From: Vibrio nereis NBRC 15637
GTDB lineage: Bacteria > Pseudomonadota > Gammaproteobacteria > Enterobacterales > Vibrionaceae
DNA length: 64,000 nucleotides
Reading direction: 5' to 3'
NCBI RefSeq assembly: GCF_001591105.1
Contig: NZ_BCUD01000003.1
Span: 124,001-188,000 of the forward strand
The notes under the pieces are model-generated. The model was not told the DNA's origin, searched no databases, and saw nothing but the letters and a program-made list of their open reading frames with translations. Shown here one piece after another: positions 1 through 8,814 of this stretch (position 1 is its first letter; each line of letters starts with the position of its first letter). Both the position numbers and the translations under genes were made by a program.

Positions 1-330
1 GAAATTGTGGCGATCACTAATCAAGGTAGAATGTTACTGTTCCCGATTAAAGATCTACCGCAGTTAGCGAAAGGGAAAGGGAATAAGATCATTAATATCC
101 CTGCTGCCAAAGCCAAAGAGCGTGAAGAAGTGCTTTCACACCTTATTGCTGTTCCTAATGGTGCAACGTTGACACTTTACGCCGGTAAGAGGAAGCTCGG
201 GTTGAAACCAAGTGACCTTGATAATTATCGCGGAGAGCGTGGACGCCGTGGTGGGTTACTGCCTCGTGGCTTGCAGAGAGTGACGAAAATTGAAATAGAA
301 AGTGCGATGAACACTAGCACTGAAGAGTAA
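1..330 (+). CDS. parC: DNA topoisomerase IV subunit A, C-terminal end (5' partial)
   Basis: The open frame enters from before base 1, so only about the last 109 residues are present. ParC cuts and rejoins DNA in the A2B2 topoisomerase IV that decatenates daughter chromosomes. What remains is the end of the C-terminal beta-pinwheel DNA-binding domain, with short GR/GK-rich turns (LYAGKRKLGLK, RGERGRRGG) typical of ParC/GyrA tails. The QGRMLLFPIKDLPQL segment is characteristic of ParC. The first in-frame GTG at base 7 is internal, not a start. The catalytic tyrosine lies upstream of the window. A terminator follows at once and degS converges on it from the other strand. Confidence 0.9.
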   Translation, partial: EIVAITNQGRMLLFPIKDLPQLAKGKGNKIINIPAAKAKEREEVLSHLIAVPNGATLTLYAGKRKLGLKPSDLDNYRGERGRRGGLLPRGLQRVTKIEIESAMNTSTEE

Positions 331-333
331 ATG

Positions 334-364
334 AAAAATCCCATGCACAGCATGGGATTTTTTT
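334..364 (+). terminator. Rho-independent terminator after parC
   Basis: A 13-bp stem with arms AAAAATCCCATGC and GCATGGGATTTTT around a 3-nt loop starts 3 bases after the parC stop and ends in a T run. The A-rich 5' arm means it could also stop transcription arriving from degS on the minus strand. Confidence 0.85.
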
Positions 365-406
365 ATGATGTGACGATCAAAACATATGCTTGTCTCGTTC
401 GGTAAA

Positions 407-1468
407 CTAGCGGGTATCCTCTGATACAGTGACATTCAGCGTTTTCTCTTGCCCTTGGCGTAGAATATCAATATCTACTGTAGTACCTGGGCGAAGGTCA
501 GTAACGAGATCCATCACGCTCTGACGGCCGTTAATCTTCTTACCATCTATGGTTAGAATAATATCTTGGACTTGAAAGCCAGCGTCAGCAGCAGGGCCAT
601 TGGGATCAATACCGAGCACGATGATGCCGCCTGCATGCTCGCTGCCGAGTAGGCGAGAAGTCACAGACTTGATATCTTTACCATCAATGCCGATATAGCC
701 ACGTATGACACGCCCATCAGCAATAATTTTCCCCATGATCTTATTGGCTAACTGGTAGGGAATTGCAAATGAAATACCGTAGGTTTCCAGCTCAGTCGCT
801 TGTTGGAATGAAGCGGTATTGATACCCACAAGCTCGCCGCGGGTGTTGACCAATGCGCCGCCAGAGTTGCCTTCATTGATGGCGGCATCGGTTTGGATAA
901 ACGCCTGGCGACCATCTAAGCTGATAGAAGAGCGACCAGTAGCTGAAATAATGCCAAATGTGGTGGTTTGGCCCAAGTTATATGGGTTACCAATCGCCAA
1001 AACAACGTCGCCAACGTTTGGTGTATAGTTTGGATTGAGCGGGATAACGGGCAGGTTAGAACCTTCTACACGTAAAACCGCAATATCCGTACGACGATCT
1101 TTGCCTACCAATTGTGCGGCAGCAACCCGACCATCTTGTAACGCGACAACAATCTGATCCGCTTGCGCGACAACGTGGTAGTTAGTAATGATGTAGCCTC
1201 TTTCACTGACAATCACTCCAGAACCTAGCCCTTGAACCTGCAGTTTTGAGCGATCATTCTCGGTGTATTTTCGGCTGTAAATATTCACGACAGCGGGCGC
1301 GGCATTACGCACCGCATAATTAAAAGAAATTTGTTGCGGGCCTCGGTTTTCCGTTTCCGAAGATGTGGAGGGAGGAAGAATATTGGTGCGTAGCGATGGG
1401 ATAGCGAGCAGTAAAATGACAGCACTGATCAGCCCCAAAACTACAGAGCGCAACATGAATTGCAGCAT
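407..1468 (-). CDS. degS: Inner-membrane serine protease DegS
   Basis: DegS is the membrane-anchored HtrA protease that senses unfolded outer-membrane porins through its PDZ domain and makes the first cut in the anti-sigma factor RseA, releasing sigma E. The 353-aa product has one N-terminal transmembrane segment (about residues 8-24), a trypsin-like domain with triad H98 (NYHVV), D128 (RTDIAVL) and S202 (EGNSGGALV), and a single PDZ domain from about residue 255. One PDZ and a retained membrane anchor separate it from DegP/DegQ. It lies downstream of degQ on the same strand, but a strong terminator separates them, so it probably has its own promoter. Confidence 0.93.
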   Translation of the reverse strand: MLQFMLRSVVLGLISAVILLLAIPSLRTNILPPSTSSETENRGPQQISFNYAVRNAAPAVVNIYSRKYTENDRSKLQVQGLGSGVIVSERGYIITNYHVVAQADQIVVALQDGRVAAAQLVGKDRRTDIAVLRVEGSNLPVIPLNPNYTPNVGDVVLAIGNPYNLGQTTTFGIISATGRSSISLDGRQAFIQTDAAINEGNSGGALVNTRGELVGINTASFQQATELETYGISFAIPYQLANKIMGKIIADGRVIRGYIGIDGKDIKSVTSRLLGSEHAGGIIVLGIDPNGPAADAGFQVQDIILTIDGKKINGRQSVMDLVTDLRPGTTVDIDILRQGQEKTLNVTVSEDTR

Positions 1469-1531
1469 ACTTTCCTCATAAAAATAATAGATGTAAGTGA
1501 CTGAAGAATATCACTAGATGGGATAATAATA

Positions 1532-1561
1532 AAAGGACAGCTGGTTCACCAGCTGTCCTTT
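1532..1561 (-). terminator. Rho-independent terminator of degQ
   Basis: A perfect 13-bp inverted repeat (AAAGGACAGCTGG with its complement) around a 4-nt loop lies in the 135-bp degQ-degS gap. Read on the minus strand it ends in TTTTATTATTAT. This suggests degQ and degS are largely separate transcription units. Confidence 0.8.
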
Positions 1562-1603
1562 AGGAAGGATATTGTGTTTTTTCACTAATGAATCACTAGC
1601 GGA

Positions 1604-2971
1604 TTAGCGTATCACCAGGTAGAGCGTGCGCTCGCCACGTTGGATGTTTAACGCCAGCACTCTAGTCTGCTTTTCCACGACTTTACGGAATTGCGCCAAG
1701 TTTTTAATCCTTTTGCGGTTAACGCCAATAATGATGTCACCTTCTTCCAGTTGGTAGGCTTCTGCGTTAGAACCTTTTTCTACAGAGGCAACTTTGACCC
1801 CTTGAACCGCGTCTTTTGAGGTCGTATTGGTCAAAGTGGCACCAGATAAACCTTCATGCAGTTTCTCTGCCGGTGCCTTGACACTTTGTTGCTCTCCTAG
1901 GGTGACATCGAAAGTTTTGGACTTGCCGTCACGTACAATGCCGAGCGTAATTTCTTTGCCCGCTCCAAGAGTTGCTACTTTCGCACGTAATTCGCTGAAT
2001 GAGTGAATGTCTTTGCCGTTGACAGAGACAATGACATCGCCAGCTTCAAGGCCAGCTTTATCGGCTGCGCTGTCTGGCACGACTTGGCTGACGAATGCGC
2101 CTTTACTTGACTCATAGCCTAATGCTTCTGCCAGTTCAGAGGTAATCTCGCCACCTTGAACACCCAGCATACCGCGTTTTACTTCACCAAATTCTAAGAT
2201 CTGGTGAGTGAGGTTTGTCATCATGTTGGATGGGATAGCGAATCCAATACCGACGTTACCCCCATTAGGCCCTAAGATTGCGGTGTTGATACCGATAAGT
2301 TCGCCGTTGAGGTTGACTAGTGCACCACCAGAGTTACCGCTGTTAATCGCCGCATCAGTTTGGATAAAGTTTTCGAAATTTTCTATGTTCAGTCCACTAC
2401 GTCCAAGGGCAGAAACGATTCCTGAGGTAACCGTTTGTCCAAGCCCGAAAGGATTGCCAATCGCGACAGCAAAGTCACCGACACGTAATTTGTCTGAGTC
2501 GGCGATTTTTATCTCAGTCAGATTTCTCGCTTTATCTAACTTAAGTAATGCCACATCCGACATTTGGTCACCACCAACCAGTTCTGCATCATGCTCGCGG
2601 CCATCATGAAGTTTGACGCGAATTTTTTCTGCGCCATTAATCACATGGTAGTTTGTCACGATGTAGCCTTTTTTGGCATCGACAATAACGCCGGAACCAA
2701 GACCTCTGAAGGGGCGTTCCTGTAATTGCTCGGTTGGGAAATCAGGACCGAAGAAAAAACGAAATTGATCGGGGATTTGGTGTCTAGAGACCTGAGTGCC
2801 TTCAACAGAAATGCTGACGACGGCTGGGGTTACTTTCTCAAGCATTGGAGCAAGGCTTGGAAGCTGCTCTCCACCAACAGATAAAGGTAAGGCTGCCGTT
2901 GCCGGCAATGGGGTGATGATTGAACTTAAGCTTAGTGATAGGACAGTTAATGCAAGCAAAGGTTTTTTCAT
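1604..2971 (-). CDS. degQ: Periplasmic serine endoprotease DegQ (HtrA/Do family)
   Basis: This is a periplasmic HtrA protease/chaperone that degrades misfolded envelope proteins. The 455-aa product has a signal peptide ending near ATAA (residue 27), a trypsin-like domain with H109 (TNYHV), D139 (MSDVALL) and S214 (NSGNSGGALVN), and two PDZ domains (about 270-360 and 375-455). The length and short LA loop fit DegQ better than DegP, but Vibrio genomes often carry one such enzyme called either name. A sigma-E-like promoter lies upstream, so DegS, encoded next door, would indirectly control this gene. Confidence 0.9.
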   Translation of the reverse strand: MKKPLLALTVLSLSLSSIITPLPATAALPLSVGGEQLPSLAPMLEKVTPAVVSISVEGTQVSRHQIPDQFRFFFGPDFPTEQLQERPFRGLGSGVIVDAKKGYIVTNYHVINGAEKIRVKLHDGREHDAELVGGDQMSDVALLKLDKARNLTEIKIADSDKLRVGDFAVAIGNPFGLGQTVTSGIVSALGRSGLNIENFENFIQTDAAINSGNSGGALVNLNGELIGINTAILGPNGGNVGIGFAIPSNMMTNLTHQILEFGEVKRGMLGVQGGEITSELAEALGYESSKGAFVSQVVPDSAADKAGLEAGDVIVSVNGKDIHSFSELRAKVATLGAGKEITLGIVRDGKSKTFDVTLGEQQSVKAPAEKLHEGLSGATLTNTTSKDAVQGVKVASVEKGSNAEAYQLEEGDIIIGVNRKRIKNLAQFRKVVEKQTRVLALNIQRGERTLYLVIR

Positions 2972-3049
2972 CTGATAACTCCTATTCGGTTAAGATCTTG
3001 GATTTAATATTTGTACAAAAAATAAGAAATCAAGAGATGCCAATGAGAG

Positions 3050-3078
3050 TTATGACTCAAAAACCTTTGTAAAGTTCA
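3050..3078 (-). promoter_or_regulatory. Candidate sigma-E promoter of degQ
   Basis: On the minus strand, TGAACTT is followed after exactly 16 bases by TCATAA. This matches the sigma-E layout GGAACTT-N16-TCTGAA seen at E. coli degP, with mismatches in the first base of the -35 and two in the -10. The predicted start is about 70 bases before the degQ ATG. The spacing is seen directly; the sigma-E assignment is inference. Confidence 0.55.
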
Positions 3079-3097
3079 TCTAAACACGGGAAGAGAT

Positions 3098-3544
3098 TTA
3101 AGAGGCCTTCGCTGTGACCACTTGGTCAGACTCAAGAATTTCTTTTTTCTCTTCTTTCAAAAGGCCAGTTGCGCCCGAAGCATAATCTTTGGGTGCTTCG
3201 TCCAAAGATTGATCCAATTCGCTTTGCTCTGAGTGTGTTTGCTCGACGACTTTTTTATTAAATGGGTTATCTTGCGCAGGGATATTTGGTAATAGATCTG
3301 ACGACGTTTTCGTCATGTGTTGGTACAGCTTGGTATATTCTTTACCAAGAGAGTCCAGCATCTCTGCTGTCTGCGCAAAGTGATCGGCTAAATCTTGTTT
3401 TTGTTGTTCTAACTCAAACTTAGCAGTATCCAGTTCTTTCTGGATGTTCTTTTGCTTTTTATATTCAGGCGTCGTTAGGCGAGAAATGATGACACCCAAA
3501 ACGGCACCAACAACTAAACCAACGAGGGCATAAATCCACGGCAT
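3098..3544 (-). CDS. zapG: Z-ring-associated envelope protein ZapG/YhcB (DUF1043)
   Basis: A small inner-membrane protein of the YhcB/ZapG family, linked in E. coli to division, cell shape and envelope synthesis. The 148-aa product has one N-terminal transmembrane helix (about residues 4-22, glycine- and valine-rich), then a charged segment rich in K, E and Q (about 28-80) that should form a coiled coil, then an acidic low-complexity tail. It is divergent from zapE, as in other gammaproteobacteria. Family assignment is confident; its precise molecular job is not settled. Confidence 0.85.
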   Translation of the reverse strand: MPWIYALVGLVVGAVLGVIISRLTTPEYKKQKNIQKELDTAKFELEQQKQDLADHFAQTAEMLDSLGKEYTKLYQHMTKTSSDLLPNIPAQDNPFNKKVVEQTHSEQSELDQSLDEAPKDYASGATGLLKEEKKEILESDQVVTAKAS

Positions 3545-3693
3545 AATCGCTCCTTATTGTTGTTCTTTAACATGTTTTTTACTGCTTGGTTACACATGTT
3601 CAAATGACATGGTACTATGAGAACTTCAGCCAATAAAGCGAAATGCATGTGCTCTACATAGCAGTTTCAACTCTTCTTTAGGTACGTGAAACG

Positions 3694-4809
3694 ATGACGC
3701 CGTTAGAAATCTATCAGAAAGACATCAAAGAGCATGGATTCCAGCAAGATGAAGCCCAACTTCACGCGGTAAAAGCTCTTGATAATTTATACCACCAATT
3801 CATTCAGTATGTACAAACGCCCAGAGTGGAAGAACCAACCAAAGGGTGGAAAAGTTGGTTCGGCAAAAAAACGCAAGCACCGCTGCCTGCAGCGCCCAAA
3901 GGGCTTTATTTCTGGGGAGGAGTAGGGCGAGGCAAAACTTATCTGATGGATACATTTTTTGACGCTTTGCCATCTGATAAGAAGATGCGTGTTCACTTTC
4001 ACCGTTTCATGTACCGCGTTCACGACGAGCTAAATGCGCTAGGTGATGTCAATGATCCTTTAGAACTGGTGGCAGACAAGTTTAAATCTGAGGCGGAGAT
4101 CATCTGTTTTGATGAGTTCTTCGTTTCAGATATCACAGATGCGATGATTCTGGGGACACTTTTCCAAGCGTTGTTTAAACGCGGTGTAGTACTGGTTGCT
4201 ACTTCGAATATCCCCCCGGAAGACTTGTACCGCAATGGTTTACAACGAGTGCGTTTTTTACCTGCGATAGAATTAATCCAGAGTAACTGCCTTATTCTCA
4301 ACGTGGATAGTGGTATTGACTACCGCTTAAGAACCTTAGAGCAGGCCGAGATTTATCATTACCCACTCGACGAGCAAGCCCACAGCAATCTTCATCACTA
4401 TTTCGAACAATTGATCGGAGAAGGTAAACGCGGTGAAAGAGTCATCGAGATTAACCATCGTCAGATAGACGTTATCGAAACTTCAGAGGGCGTGTTGCAT
4501 GCCAGCTTTGCCCAGTTGTGCCAGTCTGCGCGGAGCCAGAATGACTATATTGAATTGTCGAGAATTTATCACACCGTGTTACTAGCCGATGTTAAACAAA
4601 TGGGCAAAACAATTGATGATGCGGCTCGCCGATTTATTGCATTAGTCGATGAATTCTACGAGCGTAATGTTAAGTTGATTATCTCTGCAGAGGTGGCCTT
4701 AGAAGCGCTTTATACGACAGGACAATTAGAATTTGAGTTTAAACGCTGTCAATCTCGTTTAATCGAAATGCAAAGCCATGATTACCTCGCTAAAGAACAT
4801 TTAGCTTAA
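3694..4809 (+). CDS. zapE: Cell division ATPase ZapE (AFG1-like)
   Basis: ZapE is an AAA-type ATPase that binds FtsZ and is needed for division under stress or low oxygen in E. coli. The 371-aa protein carries Walker A GGVGRGKT at residues 75-82 and Walker B IICFDEFF around 136-143, followed by the sensor region VLVATSN. Length and motif order match the AFG1/LACE1 family. The ATG at 3694 is preceded by GGTACGTGAAACG, a modest ribosome-binding site. It faces zapG across a 149-bp divergent gap and lies upstream of rplM, as in E. coli. Confidence 0.92.
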   Translation: MTPLEIYQKDIKEHGFQQDEAQLHAVKALDNLYHQFIQYVQTPRVEEPTKGWKSWFGKKTQAPLPAAPKGLYFWGGVGRGKTYLMDTFFDALPSDKKMRVHFHRFMYRVHDELNALGDVNDPLELVADKFKSEAEIICFDEFFVSDITDAMILGTLFQALFKRGVVLVATSNIPPEDLYRNGLQRVRFLPAIELIQSNCLILNVDSGIDYRLRTLEQAEIYHYPLDEQAHSNLHHYFEQLIGEGKRGERVIEINHRQIDVIETSEGVLHASFAQLCQSARSQNDYIELSRIYHTVLLADVKQMGKTIDDAARRFIALVDEFYERNVKLIISAEVALEALYTTGQLEFEFKRCQSRLIEMQSHDYLAKEHLA

Positions 4810-4867
4810 AGGTTTTGCATTAAAATAGAGCATTGAAAAAAAATTGAATTTTTTACCGGAAAAAAGG

Positions 4868-4895
4868 TGATTTTTTCAACTGACTTCTCTATAAT
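4868..4895 (+). promoter_or_regulatory. Promoter of rplM-rpsI
   Basis: A perfect TATAAT (4890-4895) lies 157 bases before the rplM ATG, downstream of the zapE stop. The -35 region is weak (TGATTT-like), with T-rich DNA upstream. A ribosomal-protein promoter is expected here. Confidence 0.6.
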
Positions 4896-4906
4896 CCTGC
4901 GACCCA

Positions 4907-5051
4907 CCGTTACTGCAGACCTTGATTATCGAAGGTATTTCGACATAACGGGTCGAGAGTGCCAACCACTCGAAGGGGTGATGACTGGACTCTTAGTCAG
5001 TGGGAGCAATGCTCCTTAAGTGTAAATTTAAATAAACGGGTTATTATTAGC
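4907..5051 (+). promoter_or_regulatory. Structured 5' leader of rplM-rpsI mRNA
   Basis: The untranslated leader can fold into a nested stem: CCGTTA (4907-4912) with TAACGG (4946-4951), enclosing ACCTT (4919-4923) with AAGGT (4932-4936). A separate hairpin GGAGC-AAT-GCTCC lies at 5003-5015. L13 is known to repress its own operon through the mRNA leader in E. coli, so this is the likely target region. The pairings are visible; L13 binding here is inference. Confidence 0.5.
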
Positions 5052-5480
5052 ATGAAAACTTTCGTTGCTAAACCAGAAACTGTAAAACGCGACTGGTACG
5101 TTGTAGACGCTGAAGGTAAAACTCTTGGCCGTCTAGCAAGTGAAATTGCATCTCGCCTACGTGGCAAACATAAAGCTGAATACACTCCTCACGTTGACGC
5201 TGGTGACTACATCATCGTTATCAATGCTGAGAAAGTTGCTGTAACTGGTAACAAAGCTAAAGACAAAGTGTACTACCGTCACTCTGAATTCCCAGGTGGT
5301 CTAAAATCTATCACTTTTGAAAAGCTGATCGATCGTAAACCTGAGATGGTTCTTGAGCTTGCAGTTAAAGGCATGCTTCCACGTGGTCCTCTAGGCCGTG
5401 CTATGTACCGTAAGCTTAAAGTTTACGCAGGCGCTGAGCACAACCATGTTGCTCAACAACCACAAGTACTAGACATCTAA
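5052..5480 (+). CDS. rplM: 50S ribosomal protein L13
   Basis: L13 is an early-assembly protein of the large ribosomal subunit. The product from ATG 5052 is 142 aa, the standard length, beginning [20 protein letters not shown] and containing the family segment [20 protein letters not shown]. An in-frame extension back to 4959 exists, but it would translate the structured leader and has no family match, so it is rejected. rpsI follows after 15 bases in the usual rplM-rpsI operon. Confidence 0.97.
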
Positions 5481-5495
5481 TTGGGGATTTCGGAA

Positions 5496-5888
5496 ATGGC
5501 AGAGAATCAATACTACGGCACTGGCCGTCGCAAAAGCTCAGCTGCACGTGTTTTTATTAAACCAGGCAGCGGCAACATTGTAGTAAACAAGCGTAACCTT
5601 GACGAATACTTCGGTCGTCCAACAGCTTGCATGGTTGTACAACAACCTCTAGAGCTAGTTGAACTAACTGAGAAGCTAGACCTTTACGTAACAGTAAAAG
5701 GCGGCGGTATTTCTGGTCAAGCTGGTGCTATCCGTCACGGTATCACTCGCGCGCTTATGGAATACGATGAATCTCTACGTCCTGCGCTACGTGCAGCTGG
5801 CTACGTTACTCGTGACGCTCGTTGCGTTGAACGTAAGAAAGTTGGTCTACGTAAAGCACGTCGTCGTCCACAGTTCTCTAAGCGTTAA
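5496..5888 (+). CDS. rpsI: 30S ribosomal protein S9
   Basis: S9 is a small-subunit protein whose basic C-terminal tail reaches the P-site tRNA. From ATG 5496 the product is 130 aa, the usual length, with [15 protein letters not shown] at the start and the conserved C-terminal [18 protein letters not shown] ending in the tRNA-contacting KR. A TTGGGGA ribosome-binding region precedes the ATG; a longer in-frame start at 5481 is not supported by the family. It is cotranscribed with rplM. Confidence 0.97.
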   Translation: MAENQYYGTGRRKSSAARVFIKPGSGNIVVNKRNLDEYFGRPTACMVVQQPLELVELTEKLDLYVTVKGGGISGQAGAIRHGITRALMEYDESLRPALRAAGYVTRDARCVERKKVGLRKARRRPQFSKR

Positions 5889-5941
5889 TTTCCAGTTTTT
5901 GGAAATTCCGCTCTTCCAGTTTTTACTGGAAATTGTGGTTC

Positions 5942-5970
5942 AAAGCTCGGCTTCATGCCGGGCTTTTTGT
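5942..5970 (+). terminator. Terminator of rplM-rpsI
   Basis: The stem AAAGCTCGGC / GCCGGGCTTT with a TTCAT loop is followed by TTTTTGTTTTT. A second weaker hairpin built on TTCCAG/CTGGAA repeats lies just before it (5890-5932). Confidence 0.85.
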
Positions 5971-6218
5971 TTTTCTACGCAAAATAAATCCTTCCCATCT
6001 CTCGTTTTCTCGAACTTTTCCCTTACTTATGCCCCTTTTGTGACCTCATAGGCGATTTACCTCACAAATGTTACAAAAAGGTAGCTTTATCTTGTCAAAA
6101 AGTAGGGTTTTATTTATCATTTGCCATCAAATAAATACAACTAAATTCGTATTTTGTTAGCCATGCTCTTTAAGCGGAATAACAAAAATCCAAAAGGAGC
6201 AAATGGGAGAATGTTTGG
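5971..6218 (+). other. Intergenic region rpsI-petA
   Basis: This 248-bp gap lies between the rpsI terminator and petA. It holds the petABC promoter at 6092-6120, a leader of about 90 bases and an AAAAGGAGC ribosome-binding site before petA. No further gene is visible. Confidence 0.6.
6092..6120 (+). promoter_or_regulatory. Promoter of petABC
   Basis: TTGTCA (6092-6097) and TATCAT (6115-6120) are separated by exactly 17 bases, a good sigma-70 promoter. It is correctly placed downstream of the rpsI terminator, so petABC is transcribed independently of the ribosomal genes. Confidence 0.65.
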
Positions 6219-6812
6219 ATGAGCAATGCGCCTTTAAATAACGGTCGCAGACGTTTCTTAACTGCTACAACAGCTGTTGTAGGTGGTCTTGGAGCTGCTG
6301 CTGTCGCCGTGCCTTTTATTAAATCTTGGAACCCAAGTGAGAAAGCAAAAGCTGCAGGTGCCCCTGTTGAAGTTGATATCAGTAAACTTGAAGAAGGGCA
6401 GATGGTTCGTGTCGAGTGGCGTGGTAAGCCTGTATGGGTTGTCCGTCGTGCACAATCAGTTGTGGAGACACTAAAAGAAATTGACGGTCAGCTACGTGAC
6501 CCAGCTTCTGGTGAAGCCCAACAGCCAGCCTACGCTACGAATGCCTACCGTTCAATTAAGCCAGAGTACTTTGTTGCGGTTGGTATCTGTACTCACCTTG
6601 GTTGTTCACCGACCTATTTACCTGACAGTTTTAGTGAGCAAGTTCAGGGTGTTAAATCAGGTTTCTTCTGCCCTTGTCACGGCTCTAAGTTCGATATGGC
6701 TGGCCGTGTATTCCAGGGTGTACCAGCTCCATTAAACTTAGTCGTTCCAAAGCACATGTATCTGAGTGATACCAAGATCATCGTTGGTATTGACGAAGAA
6801 GGGGAGGCATAA
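6219..6812 (+). CDS. petA: Ubiquinol-cytochrome c reductase, Rieske iron-sulfur subunit
   Basis: This is the Rieske subunit of the cytochrome bc1 complex, carrying electrons from quinol to cytochrome c1. The 197-aa protein has a twin-arginine-type N-terminus (NNGRRRFLTATTA), one membrane anchor (about 16-37), and both halves of the 2Fe-2S site: CTHLGC and CPCHGS, each giving one Cys and one His ligand, with the second Cys of each box forming the stabilising disulfide. Its stop overlaps the petB start by one base, so translation is probably coupled. Confidence 0.96.
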   Translation: MSNAPLNNGRRRFLTATTAVVGGLGAAAVAVPFIKSWNPSEKAKAAGAPVEVDISKLEEGQMVRVEWRGKPVWVVRRAQSVVETLKEIDGQLRDPASGEAQQPAYATNAYRSIKPEYFVAVGICTHLGCSPTYLPDSFSEQVQGVKSGFFCPCHGSKFDMAGRVFQGVPAPLNLVVPKHMYLSDTKIIVGIDEEGEA

Positions 6813-8077
6813 TGCAAGGTCTACTAGATTGGGTAGAAAAGCGCATACCCGCAATGAATGCGTACAAAAAGCACCTTTCTGAGTACCCGATGCCAAAGAA
6901 CTTTAACTTCTGGTATCTGTTTGGCTCTCTAGCGATGCTTGTGTTGGTTAACCAAATCCTAACGGGTATTTGGCTAACCATGAACTACGTGCCGTCTGGC
7001 GATGGCGCATTCGCTTCAGTTGAATACATCATGCGTGATGTTGAGTATGGTTGGCTACTTCGCTATATGCACTCAACTGGGGCATCGGCGTTCTTCGTTG
7101 TGGTTTATCTGCACATGTTCCGTGGCCTTATCTACGGCTCGTACCAAAAGCCTCGTGAATTGCTGTGGCTGTTCGGTATGTTGATCTTCTTGGTGCTAAT
7201 GGCTGAAGCCTTCATGGGCTACCTACTACCATGGGGACAGATGTCATACTGGGGGGCGCAGGTAATCATTTCTCTATTTGGTGCTATTCCAGTTATCGGT
7301 GATGACCTGACACTGTGGATTCGTGGTGACTACGTAATCTCTGGCGCGACTCTGAACCGCTTCTTCGCACTACACGTAATTGCATTGCCGATCGTTCTAC
7401 TGCTTCTTATTGTGCTACACGTTTTAGCACTGCACGAAGTGGGCTCAAACAACCCAGACGGTATCGAAACCAAACTGCCAAAAGGCAAAATGGGCGATGA
7501 TTACAAGTCTCAGTTTAAGTTCCATGACTACTACACGAAGAAATACGACATTATTGACTCTATTCCTTTCCACCCATACGGTACTGTAAAGGATATGGTC
7601 GGTGTAGCAGGGTTCTTGTTCCTGTTCTGTTACGTGTTGTTCTTTAACCCTGAGATGGGCGGTTACTTCCTTGAGCCACCTAACTTTGAAGCGGCGAACC
7701 CTCTGAAAACACCTGAGCATATCGCTCCTGTATGGTATTTCACTCCGTTCTACGCGATTCTACGTGCAGTCCCAGATAAGCTGCTAGGTGTTATTGCTAT
7801 GGGCGCGTCGATTGTGGTTCTGTTTGTACTGCCTTGGCTAGACCGCTGTAAGGTGCGTTCTTACCGTTACCGCAGTAAGTTCCATTTGTTTAATATCATC
7901 CAATTTACGATCAGTTTTATTGCGCTAGGTATCTTAGGTGCGCTTCCAGCGACGCCAACTTACACGCTATTAGCTCAGATCTTTAGCTTAGCCTACTTCA
8001 TGTTCTTCGTACTGCTGTTCTTCTACAGTAAGAACGAAGCGACTAAGCCACTACCAGAAAGGGTGACATTCAAATGA
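6812..8077 (+). CDS. petB: Ubiquinol-cytochrome c reductase, cytochrome b
   Basis: Cytochrome b is the di-heme membrane subunit containing both quinone sites of complex bc1. The 421-aa product is highly hydrophobic, with eight or more transmembrane helices. It has the paired heme-ligand histidines in helices B and D (for example MHSTGASAFF and HVIALPIVLLLLIVLHVLALHEVG) and the Qo-site PEW-like motif, here as PVWYFTPFY. The length equals that of a full fused cytochrome b. Its start overlaps the petA stop (TAATG) and its stop overlaps petC by four bases (ATGA). Confidence 0.96.
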   Translation: MQGLLDWVEKRIPAMNAYKKHLSEYPMPKNFNFWYLFGSLAMLVLVNQILTGIWLTMNYVPSGDGAFASVEYIMRDVEYGWLLRYMHSTGASAFFVVVYLHMFRGLIYGSYQKPRELLWLFGMLIFLVLMAEAFMGYLLPWGQMSYWGAQVIISLFGAIPVIGDDLTLWIRGDYVISGATLNRFFALHVIALPIVLLLLIVLHVLALHEVGSNNPDGIETKLPKGKMGDDYKSQFKFHDYYTKKYDIIDSIPFHPYGTVKDMVGVAGFLFLFCYVLFFNPEMGGYFLEPPNFEAANPLKTPEHIAPVWYFTPFYAILRAVPDKLLGVIAMGASIVVLFVLPWLDRCKVRSYRYRSKFHLFNIIQFTISFIALGILGALPATPTYTLLAQIFSLAYFMFFVLLFFYSKNEATKPLPERVTFK

Positions 8078-8811
8078 AAAAATGGATTGTAATTTTATTT
8101 GCAATGCTGCCTTCTCTGGCGATGGCAGCAGGTGCTAACGTACCACTTGATAAGGCAAACAATGACTTATCGGATCAGGCGTCTCTTCAGAACGGTGCAA
8201 AACTGTTCATGAACTACTGTTTCGGTTGTCACTCTGCTCAATACCAGCGTTACGAGCGTGTAGCTCGTGACATTGGTATCCCAACTGAGCTGATGAAAGA
8301 AAACCTGATATTCGACCCAGAAGCAAAAGTGGGTGATTTGATGGAAAATGCGATTCCTGAGAACTCAGCAGCGAAATGGTTTGGTGCTCCACCTCCAGAT
8401 CTAACGTTGGTTGCTCGTGTTCGTGGTGCAGATTGGCTATACACTTACCTTCGTTCGTTTTATGAAGACCCGTCTCGTCCATTTGGCGTAAACAACATTG
8501 TATTCCCAAGTGTTGGTATGCCTCATGTACTTGAAGAGTTGCAAGGTATTCCTAAGCCGGTTTACGAAACGAAAATGGTTAATGGTGAAGAGCATCGTGT
8601 TGTCGTGGGCGTTAAGTCAGACGGCACAGGTGAGCTAAATGGCGAAGAGTACGATGATGCTGTTCGTGATTTGGTTAACTTCCTAGAATACTCTGGTGAC
8701 CCAGTTAAGCTTGAGCGTCACGCTCTAGGCTGGTGGGTAATGGGCTTCTTAGTTATCTTTACTATCGTCGTAGTATTGCTGAAGAAAGAGTATTGGCGTG
8801 ATGTGCATTAA
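8074..8811 (+). CDS. petC: Ubiquinol-cytochrome c reductase, cytochrome c1
   Basis: Cytochrome c1 passes electrons from the Rieske centre to soluble cytochrome c. The 245-aa precursor has a signal peptide (MKKWIVILFAMLPSLAMAA), one CxxCH heme site (CFGCH, about residue 49), and a C-terminal transmembrane anchor (about 219-237) before a short basic tail. It is the last gene of the petABC operon. Heme attachment would need the Ccm system, encoded elsewhere. Confidence 0.96.
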   Translation: MKKWIVILFAMLPSLAMAAGANVPLDKANNDLSDQASLQNGAKLFMNYCFGCHSAQYQRYERVARDIGIPTELMKENLIFDPEAKVGDLMENAIPENSAAKWFGAPPPDLTLVARVRGADWLYTYLRSFYEDPSRPFGVNNIVFPSVGMPHVLEELQGIPKPVYETKMVNGEEHRVVVGVKSDGTGELNGEEYDDAVRDLVNFLEYSGDPVKLERHALGWWVMGFLVIFTIVVVLLKKEYWRDVH

Positions 8812-8814
8812 TTG

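Noticed and set aside
5725..6051. 108-codon frame overlapping the end of rpsI
   Set aside because: It is a frame shadow of rpsI that continues through the terminator hairpins; no family resemblance.
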